Below are positions 10,648 to 20,322 of a stretch of DNA of 64,000 nt, piece by piece. Position 1 is the first letter of the stretch. Each line of letters starts with the position of its first letter. This stretch comes from Hirsutella rhossiliensis. Its lineage: Eukaryota > Ascomycota > Sordariomycetes > Hypocreales > Ophiocordycipitaceae. The stretch lies in contig NW_025408670.1 in assembly GCF_020360975.1 (NCBI RefSeq), positions 868,001 through 932,000 of the forward strand, read 5' to 3'. Position numbers and translations under genes: made by a program. A model generated the notes under the pieces. That model was not told the DNA's origin. It was given only the letters and a program-made list of their open reading frames with translations, and did not search any database.

Positions 10648-12010
10648 GTACTACGAACCCGCCGGGCGGTCGCCGGTCCGGCCACGGCGGTCCTCGTCTC
10701 GTGTCCACGCATGGATTATACCCAAGCGCGCAATGTGCTGAGCTGCCAACCTTGTTTGTACATTTCTTCTTCCCCCCATTGTCTCCTTTTGTTCTTGTCC
10801 TGTTTGTTGCTCTCTCATGATGTCTATGGCAAAGCACGACTATATCGTTCGACGTGGCAGAAACGGTTTAACGGCGTTGCTCCTTGTCTTGGTGGGAACA
10901 TGCATAACCGTGGCAGCTTTATTTTTATCATGGGAATACAGCGGAGGGAAATCATCGTGGCCCGCAAATTCCATATATTTCCTCCCTTGTCTTTGGCGTT
11001 GGTTCCTATCATGAGTGAAGGGGACGGGCCGGTCGTCGAATCAGCGGAGAATGGCTTGTCCGAGGAAAGATACAAGGCGGTATGGATCCGGGATGTCAAG
11101 AATCAAATGTGCTGGACGGCCGCGCGTTATGTTGCTTCACAAGCGGGATCTTGTTTTTATGTGCCACTGGGCCGTCTTTTGGGCGCCGGCCATGGTTGCG
11201 GGCTTGCTCACGATGTTACGCAGCTGTCGAAGGGTTCTGCACGACATTGATCGGCGTAGAGGGGGGAGGAACGAGGAGCGTCGATAACAGAAGAGACGCG
11301 TTTTAAAAACAAGGCCCCTCTGAATTCGTGCCCGTGGTGGTCAAGGGAACATCTCGTGGCCTTGCTACGTGGGGCAGCAGCAGGCAGCAGCATGCGCCTT
11401 GCTTCCTCCCACCTCGGTCGGCAGCACAAGCACAATGCAGGAGGGGAGGCCAAGGTCTGCCTCGGCCGCCTGGCTGCGGCCACCCGCGAATAGGGCGGGC
11501 CGTGGAATGCGCACGAGGCGCGGAGCCGGACTCTTGGCTGCGGTCACCGCCTTTTCTTTGCGTCCTTGCCTCCTGGGCGCCTGGTTCTCGTCGGCTGTCA
11601 GACACACGCAACGACACGTGGGCGCAACCCGAGACGGTCAAGGTGTTTTGAAGAAGAAGAAAGCCGTGTACAGTACATAGGGCACGAGTTGCCTCGCGAC
11701 TCTTGGTTCGCCTGCCACGTGTAAGGAGGGAGGGGCGCTTCCTTGGGTCCTCCCGTGTAGGACGGGCTGGGTGGGACGGAGGCGGTTTTGGGGACCTTTG
11801 GCTGGGATGGGAGGGCGGTTGATGTTTATGTTGCTGCTGCGGGGGGGCGGTCATGGAGGAGAGGGCCCGGGTCGGAGGAATTGGTCGACGGAGAGCTGTT
11901 CCCGTCAGCTGACTGCTATTCTTGCCGGTTCGTCTTTCCCTGCGCCCCTTCCTCTTCAACCACCAGCCGAGGCTGCGATAAAGCAGGACGCAGCGAAATT
12001 TGAAACATAC
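10648..12010. other. Intergenic region, no gene seen
   Basis: About 1.36 kb between convergent genes: the acetyltransferase fusion ends at 10647 and the minus-strand regulator ends near 12011. It probably contains both 3' UTRs. A minus-strand open frame 11303-12103 is a read-through of the regulator's last exon and intron, not a separate gene. Confidence 0.5.
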
Positions 12011-14090
12011 CCAGTCCACACCCACAGAGCCACCGAGGAAGCTCTCCAACGAGGGCATCTCGCCCAGGCCGACGGCGCAGTCGCCCCCACCCGCGTCATC
12101 CACGGGCCCGGGCCGGCTCGGTGGCTGCGGCTGCGGCTGGGGCGGCGGGGCGGCCGACGGCGACGAGGGGATGGCCGGGGCGGGGTCAACCCGTGCGAGG
12201 ATGGCGCGCAGGACGCGCGAGGCGTGGCGGGCGTCGAGCGAGGCGGCACGGCGGGCGTACCAGAGGTCGTGGATGGTGCGGAGGAGGCGGATGCGACTGG
12301 CCCTGTCTTCGCAACTTGGGGGAGATTTGAGTTGGCGGGGGATCGATGGCGGGGAGGGGGAGGTGGGTACGAAAAGGGGAAAGAAAAGGAGGCTACCTGT
12401 AGTCGGTCGACTCGCTCAGGTCCAGACAGAGAACCATGGCGGCCAGGAGGAAGTGATCGTACGTCATACTCGTCATCATGTACCGGTCCTCATACATGCG
12501 CCGCCCCGGCCGCGTCTCGGCGTCGACCTCGACGTGCAGCTCGAGCAGGCGCCGCGCCGCGTCGCGACAGACCTGCCCCGAGGCGCGGTGGCGGGGATCC
12601 GCGTCGGGGGCGGCGGCGATGTTGACGGTGGTGAGGTAAGGGCGGTGGAGGACGCAAAGCGTCTTGAGGTACATGACCTCGAGCATGAGGCGGTGCATGA
12701 CGGTGTAGCTGGGGTCGGTAAAGGCCGTGGTACGGATGGGCCGGACGCGCAGGCAGGCGGGCAGGTCGGCGTGCCACTGCTCGAGGGCCGAGTGCAGGGC
12801 CTGCGTCTGCACGTAGGGCACGGGGCTCGGGGACAGGGCGAGGCGCGCGACGCGGCGGAGGATGCGGCACAGGCGCGACTTGACGGTGCAGGCCAAGATG
12901 GGCGTCGGGTCCGTCGGGGCGCGCGGCGGCGGCAGCGGCGACGTGGGCTCGTCAAAGTCGTCGTCGGTCAGGTTGGTCGGGTGGCCGGCGTCGCAGACGT
13001 CCTGGTCGACGAGCGACGGCAGGCCGTGCTGCAGCGACAGCAGCAGGTCCGTCGACTGTACCGTGAACCAGGTCCGGCGCCGCATCTCGGCCTCGAACGG
13101 GCTGACGGCGAGGCCGATGCGGCCCGCGTCGCGGTGGTAGCCCCGCCGCTGGGCCAGACGCACCGCCAGCCCGTACACGGGCCAGAGCGCCGAGTCGGCG
13201 TCGGGTCCCTGCACGTTGCGGCAGTGCGCGTAAAGGAGCACGGCCTCGACCGACCACGGCCTCGCCCTTAGGTACTGTCCGGCGACCAGGCACTGCGCCG
13301 CCCGGACCAGGTAGACGCGAGGCTCCGTGACCGACGGCGGAGTCGCCTGCGCTGGGTCTCGGACGCGCGCAACCATGACCCCAGCGCTGAGGACCGAGAA
13401 TAAGATACTGGTCCAGAGGAAGCCGGCAGACGAGGGGTCGGCCCAGAACGACTCGTAGCAACGCCGGAAGTGATGTGCGTGGAGGAACGGCACGGCGATG
13501 AACTTGGCATTGAAGTACAGGCTGACGAGTCGGTCCGCTTCCTGTCGCGCGGGGAGGCTGGCAACGGCGTCGGCGACAGTGACAGGGTTCACGTCTCCGA
13601 ACACCAGGTCGGGCTCCTCTCCGGCTGGCTTAGGCTCGCTCGTATCCGGCTCCTCGCCGACAGTGGAGAGGAGCGTCTGAATGTCGCGGATGCTGTCCAC
13701 CAGCGCCGTCCACGACGTTACCCCGTGATAGTCGTCGCCGATGCCGTCGCCGTGCAGCTCCTGCCCGCCGACAGCCGGGACTCCCCGCGCTTCGGCATCG
13801 TTGTCAGGACTTGTCTTTTGCTGCCTCCTCCTCGCGTCCGCCAGGCCTTGGACCATTTCCTCGAGCCTGCTCAGCCGCATCTGCACCTCCTTGCGTCCGG
13901 CGTTGCCGCCGAACTGGCACGAACTATCCCCTCCGCGTTTCTCGCACGCGCCGCAGGGCTGCCGCCGGTCGCATCGGGACTTGCGTCGCTGGCAGGCCGT
14001 GCACGAGGCGGAAGGTCGGCTGCGCTTGACGCGGTGATCGTCGTTGGCGCGGAACACGCCGGTGAAGGGAGCGAGACCTGGTTCCGGCAT
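12011..14090 (-). CDS. Zn2Cys6 fungal-specific transcription factor (MHR domain)
   Basis: Minus strand. Exon 1 is 14090-12397; the intron is 12396-12303 (94 bp, gtagcc...gacag); exon 2 starts at 12302 and can be followed to at least 12011 (662 codons). Residues about 30-55 carry a C6 cluster (CTACQRRKSRC, CGAC, ending SSC), then a short coiled region (LSRLEEMVQGLADARRR). A fungal transcription-factor middle-homology domain follows at about 180-420 (LVSLYFNAKFIAVPFLHAHHFRRCY, RAAQCLVAGQYLRARPWSVEAVLLYAHCRN). The 3' end is unresolved: after GVDW at 12011 comes a gtatgt donor-like hexamer, but no convincing acceptor and last exon were found, and reading on gives a low-complexity tail. Its targets are unknown; neighbours give no pathway hint. 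It is presumably nuclear and DNA-binding. Confidence 0.82.
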
Positions 14091-14568
14091 ATCGACTGGA
14101 GTATCTATATTTTGAGGGACTCTTGTCGCAGCCTGAAAAGCCCTTCACTGCTTAGCCTTCCCGGGCTCACGTCCAGACTCGGTCATAATCTGGTAGCCGT
14201 CCGTTGTCGACGGTCCCCTGTTTTTGCAAGGGGAGAGGCTGATTGATATTTCTCCAACCGCTGATCTTCGAGCTTGATTGTCGATGAAGCTAGAAGATGA
14301 GGTGTGCAGTGTGATGAATTGTTAAGCGTAGGGTCAGCGGCCTTTCTTTTTACCGGGGCTAAGCAGAGCTTAACAAGCGATGCCAAAGTGGTGCCCTCTG
14401 GAGCTGAAACACGCGCCGCCTGCCGGCCAGACCTGTTTGACATCGAGTCTTGGGTGAGCTCGGTCGAGAGTCAACAAAGGCTCGAAAAGTGACATCGACG
14501 TTGGCTGAATACACAGTGGCCCGGAGCATTCATGTGTAGGCCACGGATTCTATAGGCCTATGAGTGAT
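14091..14568. other. Promoter region of the Zn2Cys6 regulator and 3' flank of the PPR gene
   Basis: 478 bp between two minus-strand genes in head-to-tail order. No further open frame with support is seen; it is presumed to hold the promoter of the regulator at 14090. Confidence 0.4.
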
Positions 14569-17112
14569 TTACTGGTGCGGGCCTTCTCCCATCATCGTCC
14601 GCTTGTTCTCGTCGATGATGCTCTCCAGCATCTTCAGCGCCTTGGCCTGGTTTTGCAGTCTCGCAAAGGCCTTATAGGTAAAAGCGTCGGAGTGAAACCC
14701 CACTGCTTCCATGTCTTGCAGCGTCGCGACCGTTCGCTTGACATTCTGCAACGAAGCGTAGCCTTTGATGAGCGTATTCCAGGTCACGAGGTTTGCCTTG
14801 ATGCCGAGCTCGTCCATCAATTGAACGACTTGTTCAGCCAAGATGTGCTCGCCGCGGTTCATCAAGCCTCGCAGGAGAATGGTAAAGGTCAGGACGCTGG
14901 GACACGGATGAACTGGCGCCGTCGACACGTCCCTCCCGTTTTCCACTCGTGCTTTGCGCGCATTGGCAGAGCCAGTCTTTAAGTGGTCTTTCAGCATGTC
15001 GCCAAAAACTTGCAGAGCCTGTCTAGCTAGTAGTTGATGCTCGGTCATTGCCAAGATGAAGGCATCGTGAATGAGACTGCCTTGGTCCTTGATGAGCTGC
15101 CGCGCCAGGCGGCCCTTCTTCCCTTCCTCTTCAAGCCGCGACTTGAAAAAGCCGTAGGATGACACGAGGTCGTGCGGACTTCGCAGGCTTCTGATGTAGG
15201 ATCTCAACATGATGGCAATGGTCGTCATGTTGGGCTGCAGACGTGACTGTTCGCCGCTAGAGAAAATTTTGTCGACAACAGGGACCACGGAATGTGGAAA
15301 GGCCCATGCTTGCCCATGGGCGGGAGCCACAAGATCCTGGGAGGGCGACTTTTGGGCCAGTGCTGCAGGGAGTAGATCTGGCAACCACCACTGCAGGGGC
15401 TCGAGATCGAATTTCTTGGCGTAGATGTGCAGCATAGGCGTGAACAGCGGCAGGGTCCAGGGAGGAGGGAGGTGCCGCTCGCGCGACTCTGCATCAGCAA
15501 AACAGAAGATGGTATGGAGCAAGTTGTTAAGCACGTCCACGTACGGCGCATTGGCAGCCTTGGCCACTTCGAGCGCTTTGATGACATTGGCAACATTCAA
15601 ACTGTTCTTAGCGCCTCGAAACACAGTTACCCACGTCTTCGTGTCCAGCTGAATACCGCACTCGGCGAACAAGAGCGCTAGCCGAATGGCCTCTTCCACC
15701 TCGGATTGCTGGCAGAGAGAATCGACCAATGCAGTGGCATTGATCACATTAGGTGAGAAGCCTCTCTCGATTAAGGACTGGAGAGTTTCCGTGGGCGAAA
15801 AAGGGAGAGTTTCGTCCTCGCCTCCGTCTTGTGGCGCTTTGCAGTGAAGAAGCGAGGTGATGACACTCGCCGATCTCGCGTTGCTGAGATCCATGCCATC
15901 ATCAGCCAACGCCTCGACAATCTCATATGCGCTTGTTTTGTGAGCCCGGTCATTTGCAAAATTGCTTGCGAAGTGCAAGAGCGTGTTGGCATGTGGTCTC
16001 CAGCCGTTTCTCAAAAGAATGGTGTAAAGTTCACTGGCCTGCTCGCAGGGAAGCTTGCGCGCTAGAAGACCGAATGTCCTCTGCCCAAAGGGGACGTGAC
16101 GGAGGGGCATGTCCTCGACGATCCTAGACGCCAGGTCCAACATTTCATCCGCTTTGGTGGTTCGTTCCGGGATCGTAAGGGAAGCCTCGAGGCGGAAGCG
16201 CTGGACAACAAACAGTAGGACGTCGTGAATCGCATAGCCCGGTAACAAGGGCTCCAGTGTGGCGTCGAGAACCATGCTTGCCTTTTCTGGGCAGAGGTGC
16301 ATCGTCGAAAGCATGATCAAAGGCCATTCTTGTCGTCTAGCCTTGGGGTCTCGAGATTCCCATGCTTTGCGCATTGCAAGCACAGTATCGAGCTCGAAAA
16401 GCCACTTTCCTCGCTCGAGCCACGGCCACGAAGATGGATTCACAGGATCCAGAACATGGCTCAGTTTGATCTTCCATGACTTGAAGGCGCGCCTCGCCGG
16501 CAACACTTCCGATGGGGGTAGCTGGTGGCGAATGTATCCCCATTGCAGGTAAAGGGACTGCCGTAGGCGCCGGCGCTGCCAAGCCTCCGGAGACAAGCGT
16601 CCATGGTCGGCACAGTTTGCCTTTTGGAAGGTGCGGATCACGGCCGATACGCTCTGTCGCGTACGTTGATCTGCGTGACGACGCGGGCGACGGCCGTTGG
16701 GGTGGGAATTGTGACTGCTTCGCTGACTATTTTGAGCTTTCGACGGACAGCTCGAAGTGGGCGGAGTATCCGTATCGAGAATTTGAGCGGAAATTGACCG
16801 CGTTCGATGTAGACTAGATGCCGTAGAGCGTCTCGACGTGACACTGTCGTTGTTTGTTTGGCCCATGATAGTTGGCTCCTTTGCCTGCTGCCCAGGGCAG
16901 TTTGACGGGAAAAAGACAGAGAAGAGCGCATCGCCATGCTCGCGGTCATGTTGCCGACTCTTGTTAGCTTGGTCTCTCATGAGCTGCGGCGCGCGAGTTG
17001 ACGCAGAGGCCGTATGTCTGCGCAGTTGAGCAAAGAGTGTCGAAGTTGCGAGTGGCTGTCCAGAGTCTGAGAGCCTTGACAAGGCAGCGCGACAGATGCG
17101 AGCCCCCTGCAT
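14569..17112 (-). CDS. Mitochondrial pentatricopeptide-repeat (PPR) protein
   Basis: Single exon, 847 aa; the first ATG in the open frame is at 17112-17110. The N-terminus (MQGARICRAALSRLSDSG, then Arg/Ser-rich) looks like a mitochondrial presequence. The C-terminal half carries helical-hairpin PPR units, the clearest near the end: VLTFTILLRGLMNRGEHILA followed by NLVTWNTLIKGYASLQNVKR and DAFTYKAFARLQNQAKALK. Earlier, more divergent units lie around residues 330-560 (for example GWRPHANTLLHFASNFAND and GFSPNVINATALVDSLC). PPR proteins bind organellar RNA and act in processing, stability or translation of mitochondrial transcripts; the specific target cannot be read from sequence. It is divergent from the Cwf18 gene, with 373 bp between starts. 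Confidence 0.85.
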   Translation of the reverse strand: MQGARICRAALSRLSDSGQPLATSTLFAQLRRHTASASTRAPQLMRDQANKSRQHDREHGDALFSVFFPSNCPGQQAKEPTIMGQTNNDSVTSRRSTASSLHRTRSISAQILDTDTPPTSSCPSKAQNSQRSSHNSHPNGRRPRRHADQRTRQSVSAVIRTFQKANCADHGRLSPEAWQRRRLRQSLYLQWGYIRHQLPPSEVLPARRAFKSWKIKLSHVLDPVNPSSWPWLERGKWLFELDTVLAMRKAWESRDPKARRQEWPLIMLSTMHLCPEKASMVLDATLEPLLPGYAIHDVLLFVVQRFRLEASLTIPERTTKADEMLDLASRIVEDMPLRHVPFGQRTFGLLARKLPCEQASELYTILLRNGWRPHANTLLHFASNFANDRAHKTSAYEIVEALADDGMDLSNARSASVITSLLHCKAPQDGGEDETLPFSPTETLQSLIERGFSPNVINATALVDSLCQQSEVEEAIRLALLFAECGIQLDTKTWVTVFRGAKNSLNVANVIKALEVAKAANAPYVDVLNNLLHTIFCFADAESRERHLPPPWTLPLFTPMLHIYAKKFDLEPLQWWLPDLLPAALAQKSPSQDLVAPAHGQAWAFPHSVVPVVDKIFSSGEQSRLQPNMTTIAIMLRSYIRSLRSPHDLVSSYGFFKSRLEEEGKKGRLARQLIKDQGSLIHDAFILAMTEHQLLARQALQVFGDMLKDHLKTGSANARKARVENGRDVSTAPVHPCPSVLTFTILLRGLMNRGEHILAEQVVQLMDELGIKANLVTWNTLIKGYASLQNVKRTVATLQDMEAVGFHSDAFTYKAFARLQNQAKALKMLESIIDENKRTMMGEGPHQ

Positions 17113-17485
17113 TTCAAGCGCACCAACGTCAAGCAATGTGGGGTCGTCTTGGCTTCATGATGCGTCGTCGTGTATGTCTTTGGGTTCAGGAGCCTGCGTG
17201 ATCCCCCTGGTGTTGAAGTGCGAGCTGTGAAAAGTTGCGAGGCGGGAATTCATCGACGCGGAGAGCTGGAAGAAGTCCGGGGTACAGGACATAAGCCACT
17301 GCATGCGCACTTCCAGGAGGCCGTAAGTGTACAGAGTACTTTCCACACCATGGCGCGCTAGCTTAACTGCGCTTGCGCTCCTCGTGCCCCGCCAATCGCA
17401 ACCTGCTGCAACAAACCACGGCAGAGTCGACTTCGACGCCTCGTCTCGTCACCACTGCTCGTCCGCCATCAATCGGCTGTCCACC
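17113..17485. promoter_or_regulatory. Divergent intergenic region PPR / Cwf18
   Basis: 373 bp separate the divergent start codons at 17112 (minus) and 17486 (plus). It holds both promoters; nothing else is recognised. Confidence 0.45.
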
Positions 17486-18103
17486 ATGTCATCCTCGCTC
17501 AACACCCTGGGCGCAGCCGCGGAGGACCGCAAGGCCCGGCTCGCACGCCTACGAGGTCTCAAAAGAAAGCAGCCAAACGACGAGGTCGCCGCCCCCGAGT
17601 CGGAAAGGTCCCCGTCGCAGCCAGAGGAGCCCGACGTTACGCGGCTGCACCTGTCTGGACGCAACTATGACTTCGAGACAAAGGGCCCGAAATTGGGCTT
17701 CGAGCATATGCCGAACCAAGGCTTGGACGCGCCGACCCTAGAAGAACAAGCGGCCGAGGTGGATGCCCAAGTCCAGAGACAAGCGGCCGACGAGGCGCAA
17801 GACGACAAGGGCATCGACCTGCTCAAACTACAACCGAAAAAGCCAAACTGGGACTTGAAGCGAGACTTGGACAAGAAAATGGAGATTCTCAACGTCCGGA
17901 CCGACAATGCCATCGCGAAGCTAGTCCGTGACAGAATAACGCGCGCCCAAAAGGCGGCGCAAAAGGACGGCGACCCGGCGAATGCGCTGGCCGACGGAGA
18001 GGCTGCTGGAATGGATGGCCTGGCTCTCGTTGAAGGTCTCCGGGTCAGGGAACAAGCGGGAAAGGAAGAAGAGGAGCGAGAAAGGGAGGAGGCAATGGCA
18101 TAA
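17486..18103 (+). CDS. Pre-mRNA splicing factor Cwf18 / CCDC12 homolog
   Basis: Single exon, 205 aa, start ccaccATGtca. The N-terminus is helical and Arg-rich (AAAEDRKARLARLRGLKRK). It is followed by LHLSGRNYD, KLGFEHMPNQGLDAPTLEEQAAEV and the central signature IDLLKLQPKKPNWDLKRDLDKKMEILNVRTDNAIAKLVRDRI, which identify the Cwf18/CCDC12 family. Members sit in the Prp19/NTC-associated part of the activated spliceosome, so a nuclear role in splicing is expected. The C-terminus is an acidic/basic coiled tail. The open frame continues upstream of 17486 without similarity; the Met just before SSSLNTLG was chosen for its Kozak context and family length. It is convergent with the zinc-knuckle gene, 114 bp between stops. 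Confidence 0.9.
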   Translation: MSSSLNTLGAAAEDRKARLARLRGLKRKQPNDEVAAPESERSPSQPEEPDVTRLHLSGRNYDFETKGPKLGFEHMPNQGLDAPTLEEQAAEVDAQVQRQAADEAQDDKGIDLLKLQPKKPNWDLKRDLDKKMEILNVRTDNAIAKLVRDRITRAQKAAQKDGDPANALADGEAAGMDGLALVEGLRVREQAGKEEEEREREEAMA

Positions 18104-18217
18104 CACGGGTGAGGTCAGGAACACCAGAAGTTTGCATTTTCGCGTGCATTGTTGGCCTGGAGTCGGTCTATCTAGACTGTGGATTGGAAACCCGGCGAAA
18201 CAAATCTTGATACCCAA

Positions 18218-19218
18218 TCATCTACCACCGTTCATCTCTCTCGTCATGGCTAGGCGTCTGCTGAACGGACTGAGACTTCGCTCCCTCGGCGGCTCGTCTA
18301 CTTTCGCCTCCCTTGACCGCCTATTGTCTCCATTGTCCCGAGCACCATCGTCTCGACCGCGTCGTGGACCGCAATGTTCCCGCTCGTCCCTCCATGCCGC
18401 CCCTGTCTCTGGAGAGCGAGGGTCATTGTGTCGGCGAGATTTTGAGTCGCCGTCATATCTCAAGTCAAACGAGTTGGGCCTGTGCCGCTGCCGATAATCT
18501 CGACCGCCTTGCTCACCCCGGGAACTCCATTCATCTCGGGACCGCCCCAAGTTGTCGGGTGGAGGAGAACGACTGTGCCGCGATGAGGGGCGCGGGCGGC
18601 CTCTGGGAGGTGGCGGGCTGCGGCTGCAGCTGCGGCTGTAGCTGCGACCGCGCGGTCGTCGGTCGTCGGTCCTCACGCCTTCTGGGCCGCGTTCACGTGT
18701 CAACGGCATTGGAGACCTCGTCCGCCCTCTTGACTGTTTCAACTCTGCTGAGGCGTCGGTTGAGATAGTTGAGACTGAGCTTGAGGAAACCGATCTTGGG
18801 CGCCTGGGCGACGACTTGATCATCTCGTCCTCGCGGTTCTCGCGTTCGCGCTTCTGGGCCCGCTCAGTCTCCCTCTTTGCGATCTCCTCGTCGGCAACGC
18901 CTTTTCTGTACTCGGGTTAGGACAATCTTGATACGGTGCGATGGACGCTCACTTTTTCTCCAACGGTTGGAAGGCATCATTTGTGAGTTTTGGGACAAGC
19001 TTGGGATTGCGCAATTGCTGCGAGCGGGAAGGACGCGATGCATAGGGCCGCTCTTGGGCGGGGGCCTTGCACTCGTATGAGTAGTGACGTAAAGAAGGAA
19101 TTAGTTCGAGGTTGACTATGGGGATTGCGACAAACATATCTCGTTTCAAGCATTTCTGGCATTGGACGTTGGCGGGCGTGGACCGCATCGGCCCTCCGCG
19201 GCGACTGTGAGCATGCAT
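18218..19218 (-). CDS. CCHC zinc-knuckle protein (ZCCHC10-like) with an apparent AT-AC intron
   Basis: Minus strand, three exons: 19218-19140, 19088-18953, 18905-18218; 300 aa. The N-terminus carries one CX2CX4HX4C knuckle (CQKCLKRGHYSYEC, residues 20-33), then YASRPSRSQQL, NPKLVPKLTND and GVADEEIAKRE, typical of fungal ZCCHC10-like proteins. The C-terminal 200 residues are an Arg/Ser/Pro/Asp-rich RS-like tail, suggesting a nuclear RNA-related role. Intron 2 (18952-18906, 47 bp) is ordinary: GTGAGC, branch-like tcctaac, CAG. Intron 1 (19139-19089, 51 bp) has AT...AC borders; removing it joins CGA-G to GT-CAC and makes the Gly-His of the knuckle. Unspliced, the frame stays open (51 = 3x17) but 17 extra residues break the knuckle. 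Start: ATG 19218 (MHAHSRRGG) preferred over the in-frame ATG at 19188. Confidence 0.87.
19089..19139 (-). other. Putative AT-AC intron
   Basis: Read on the minus strand it begins ATATGTTTGT, has a branch-like GAACTAAT about 14 nt from the 3' end, and ends TTCTTTAC. Apart from the first and last bases it looks like a normal fungal U2-type intron (ATATGT versus GTATGT). It does not match the U12 donor consensus ATATCCTT. No GT-AG pair of normal length in this stretch gives the conserved knuckle. Confidence 0.75.
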
Positions 19219-20322
19219 AACAGAAAGGCGCAGATGCTTGCGTATGGTATGAATGGCGTGAGAGCTCGAGCAGGACAAATGAAAAAAAAAGATACGGCGG
19301 CGGGTGTTCAGAATGAGGTTGCTACGCGCCCTCAACTCACCAGCCAGTCTTTAGATGATGAGCATGGAGTGCGAGAGAACTGACTAATCTAGGCAGGCTT
19401 AGGCTCATGGCGCACCAGTAAGCTCACGTGACCTGGACCATGGACCAGACATGTGGCGGCTCGATGCGAATATTTTTTGGCAGCCTAACCTTCGTATTTC
19501 ATCGTGCATACACCAGCAGCTTGTTCCAGATCCAGGCACTTGTTGATGCGTCACCCATCAATCCAACTGTCGATGCGTCAAGAGGCGCCCACTGATCCAG
19601 GCCGCATTACGTAAGCGACCACACACAAAACCCATCAGCGAGGAACCCAGCCACCGGCGCTAGGTCATTTCCGAGCTTCACGGTACATCTTTGAAATCCT
19701 CCCTCTACCATTGTCGAGCCTCTCCGTCGACGCTACCCGATGGCATCGACCTAACCCGCCGTCAGACATCTCAATCTTTCGCCAGGCTTTGGCCATCGCA
19801 GCGACGCTCGGGGACTGCATCAAACCCTGCTGCCGTAAGCCCCTGCACAGCCCTGCCCAGCGCGCGCAGACCGAGAATTCGAGCCCGAACGTCGCCCCTC
19901 TCGCAACGCTGCCGCCTCCCCCCTCGCCGCCACGATTTCATCGTCGTCCGTTATTATTACATGCCATCATCGCCTTGTCCTGGCGACCCTTGTTCTGACC
20001 CTGGCGACTGCAGGTCCTGTGCTTTCCCTAAGCACGACGACAGTACTGAGGCTTTCCTGAACCCGGGGCGACTTACTTCCCTCCCCCATCTTCAAAAATC
20101 TGGAAACGATGCCCTCCACATACAAACAATGAACACCGGAACTCTGTCTTCGACCTGTCGGCCCGTTGCGATTGATTCTGCGCTCTGATTTCGATTCTCT
20201 ACTCTCTCTTCCCCCAGTCTTGGCCCGCCTCCTACACCTGACGATCGTCGTCTGTTTTAATACCGCGTTTGCTGTGCCCGAATCTCGCTTATTTGGATAT
20301 CGAGCCGCGCCCATCATTCATC
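19219..20322. other. Divergent intergenic region zinc-knuckle / R3H gene
   Basis: 1.1 kb between divergent starts at 19218 (minus) and 20323 (plus). The right half (about 19670-20320) is pyrimidine-rich and is probably promoter plus a long 5' leader of the R3H gene. No other gene is supported. Confidence 0.45.

Noticed and set aside
11303..12103. Separate 266-codon minus-strand gene
   Set aside because: Its first part is the last exon of the regulator at 12011-14090; the rest is low-complexity read-through without conserved features.
19089..19139. True U12-type intron
   Set aside because: The donor is ATATGTTTGT rather than ATATCCTT, and the TTCCTTAAC branch consensus is missing; U2-type AT-AC fits better.
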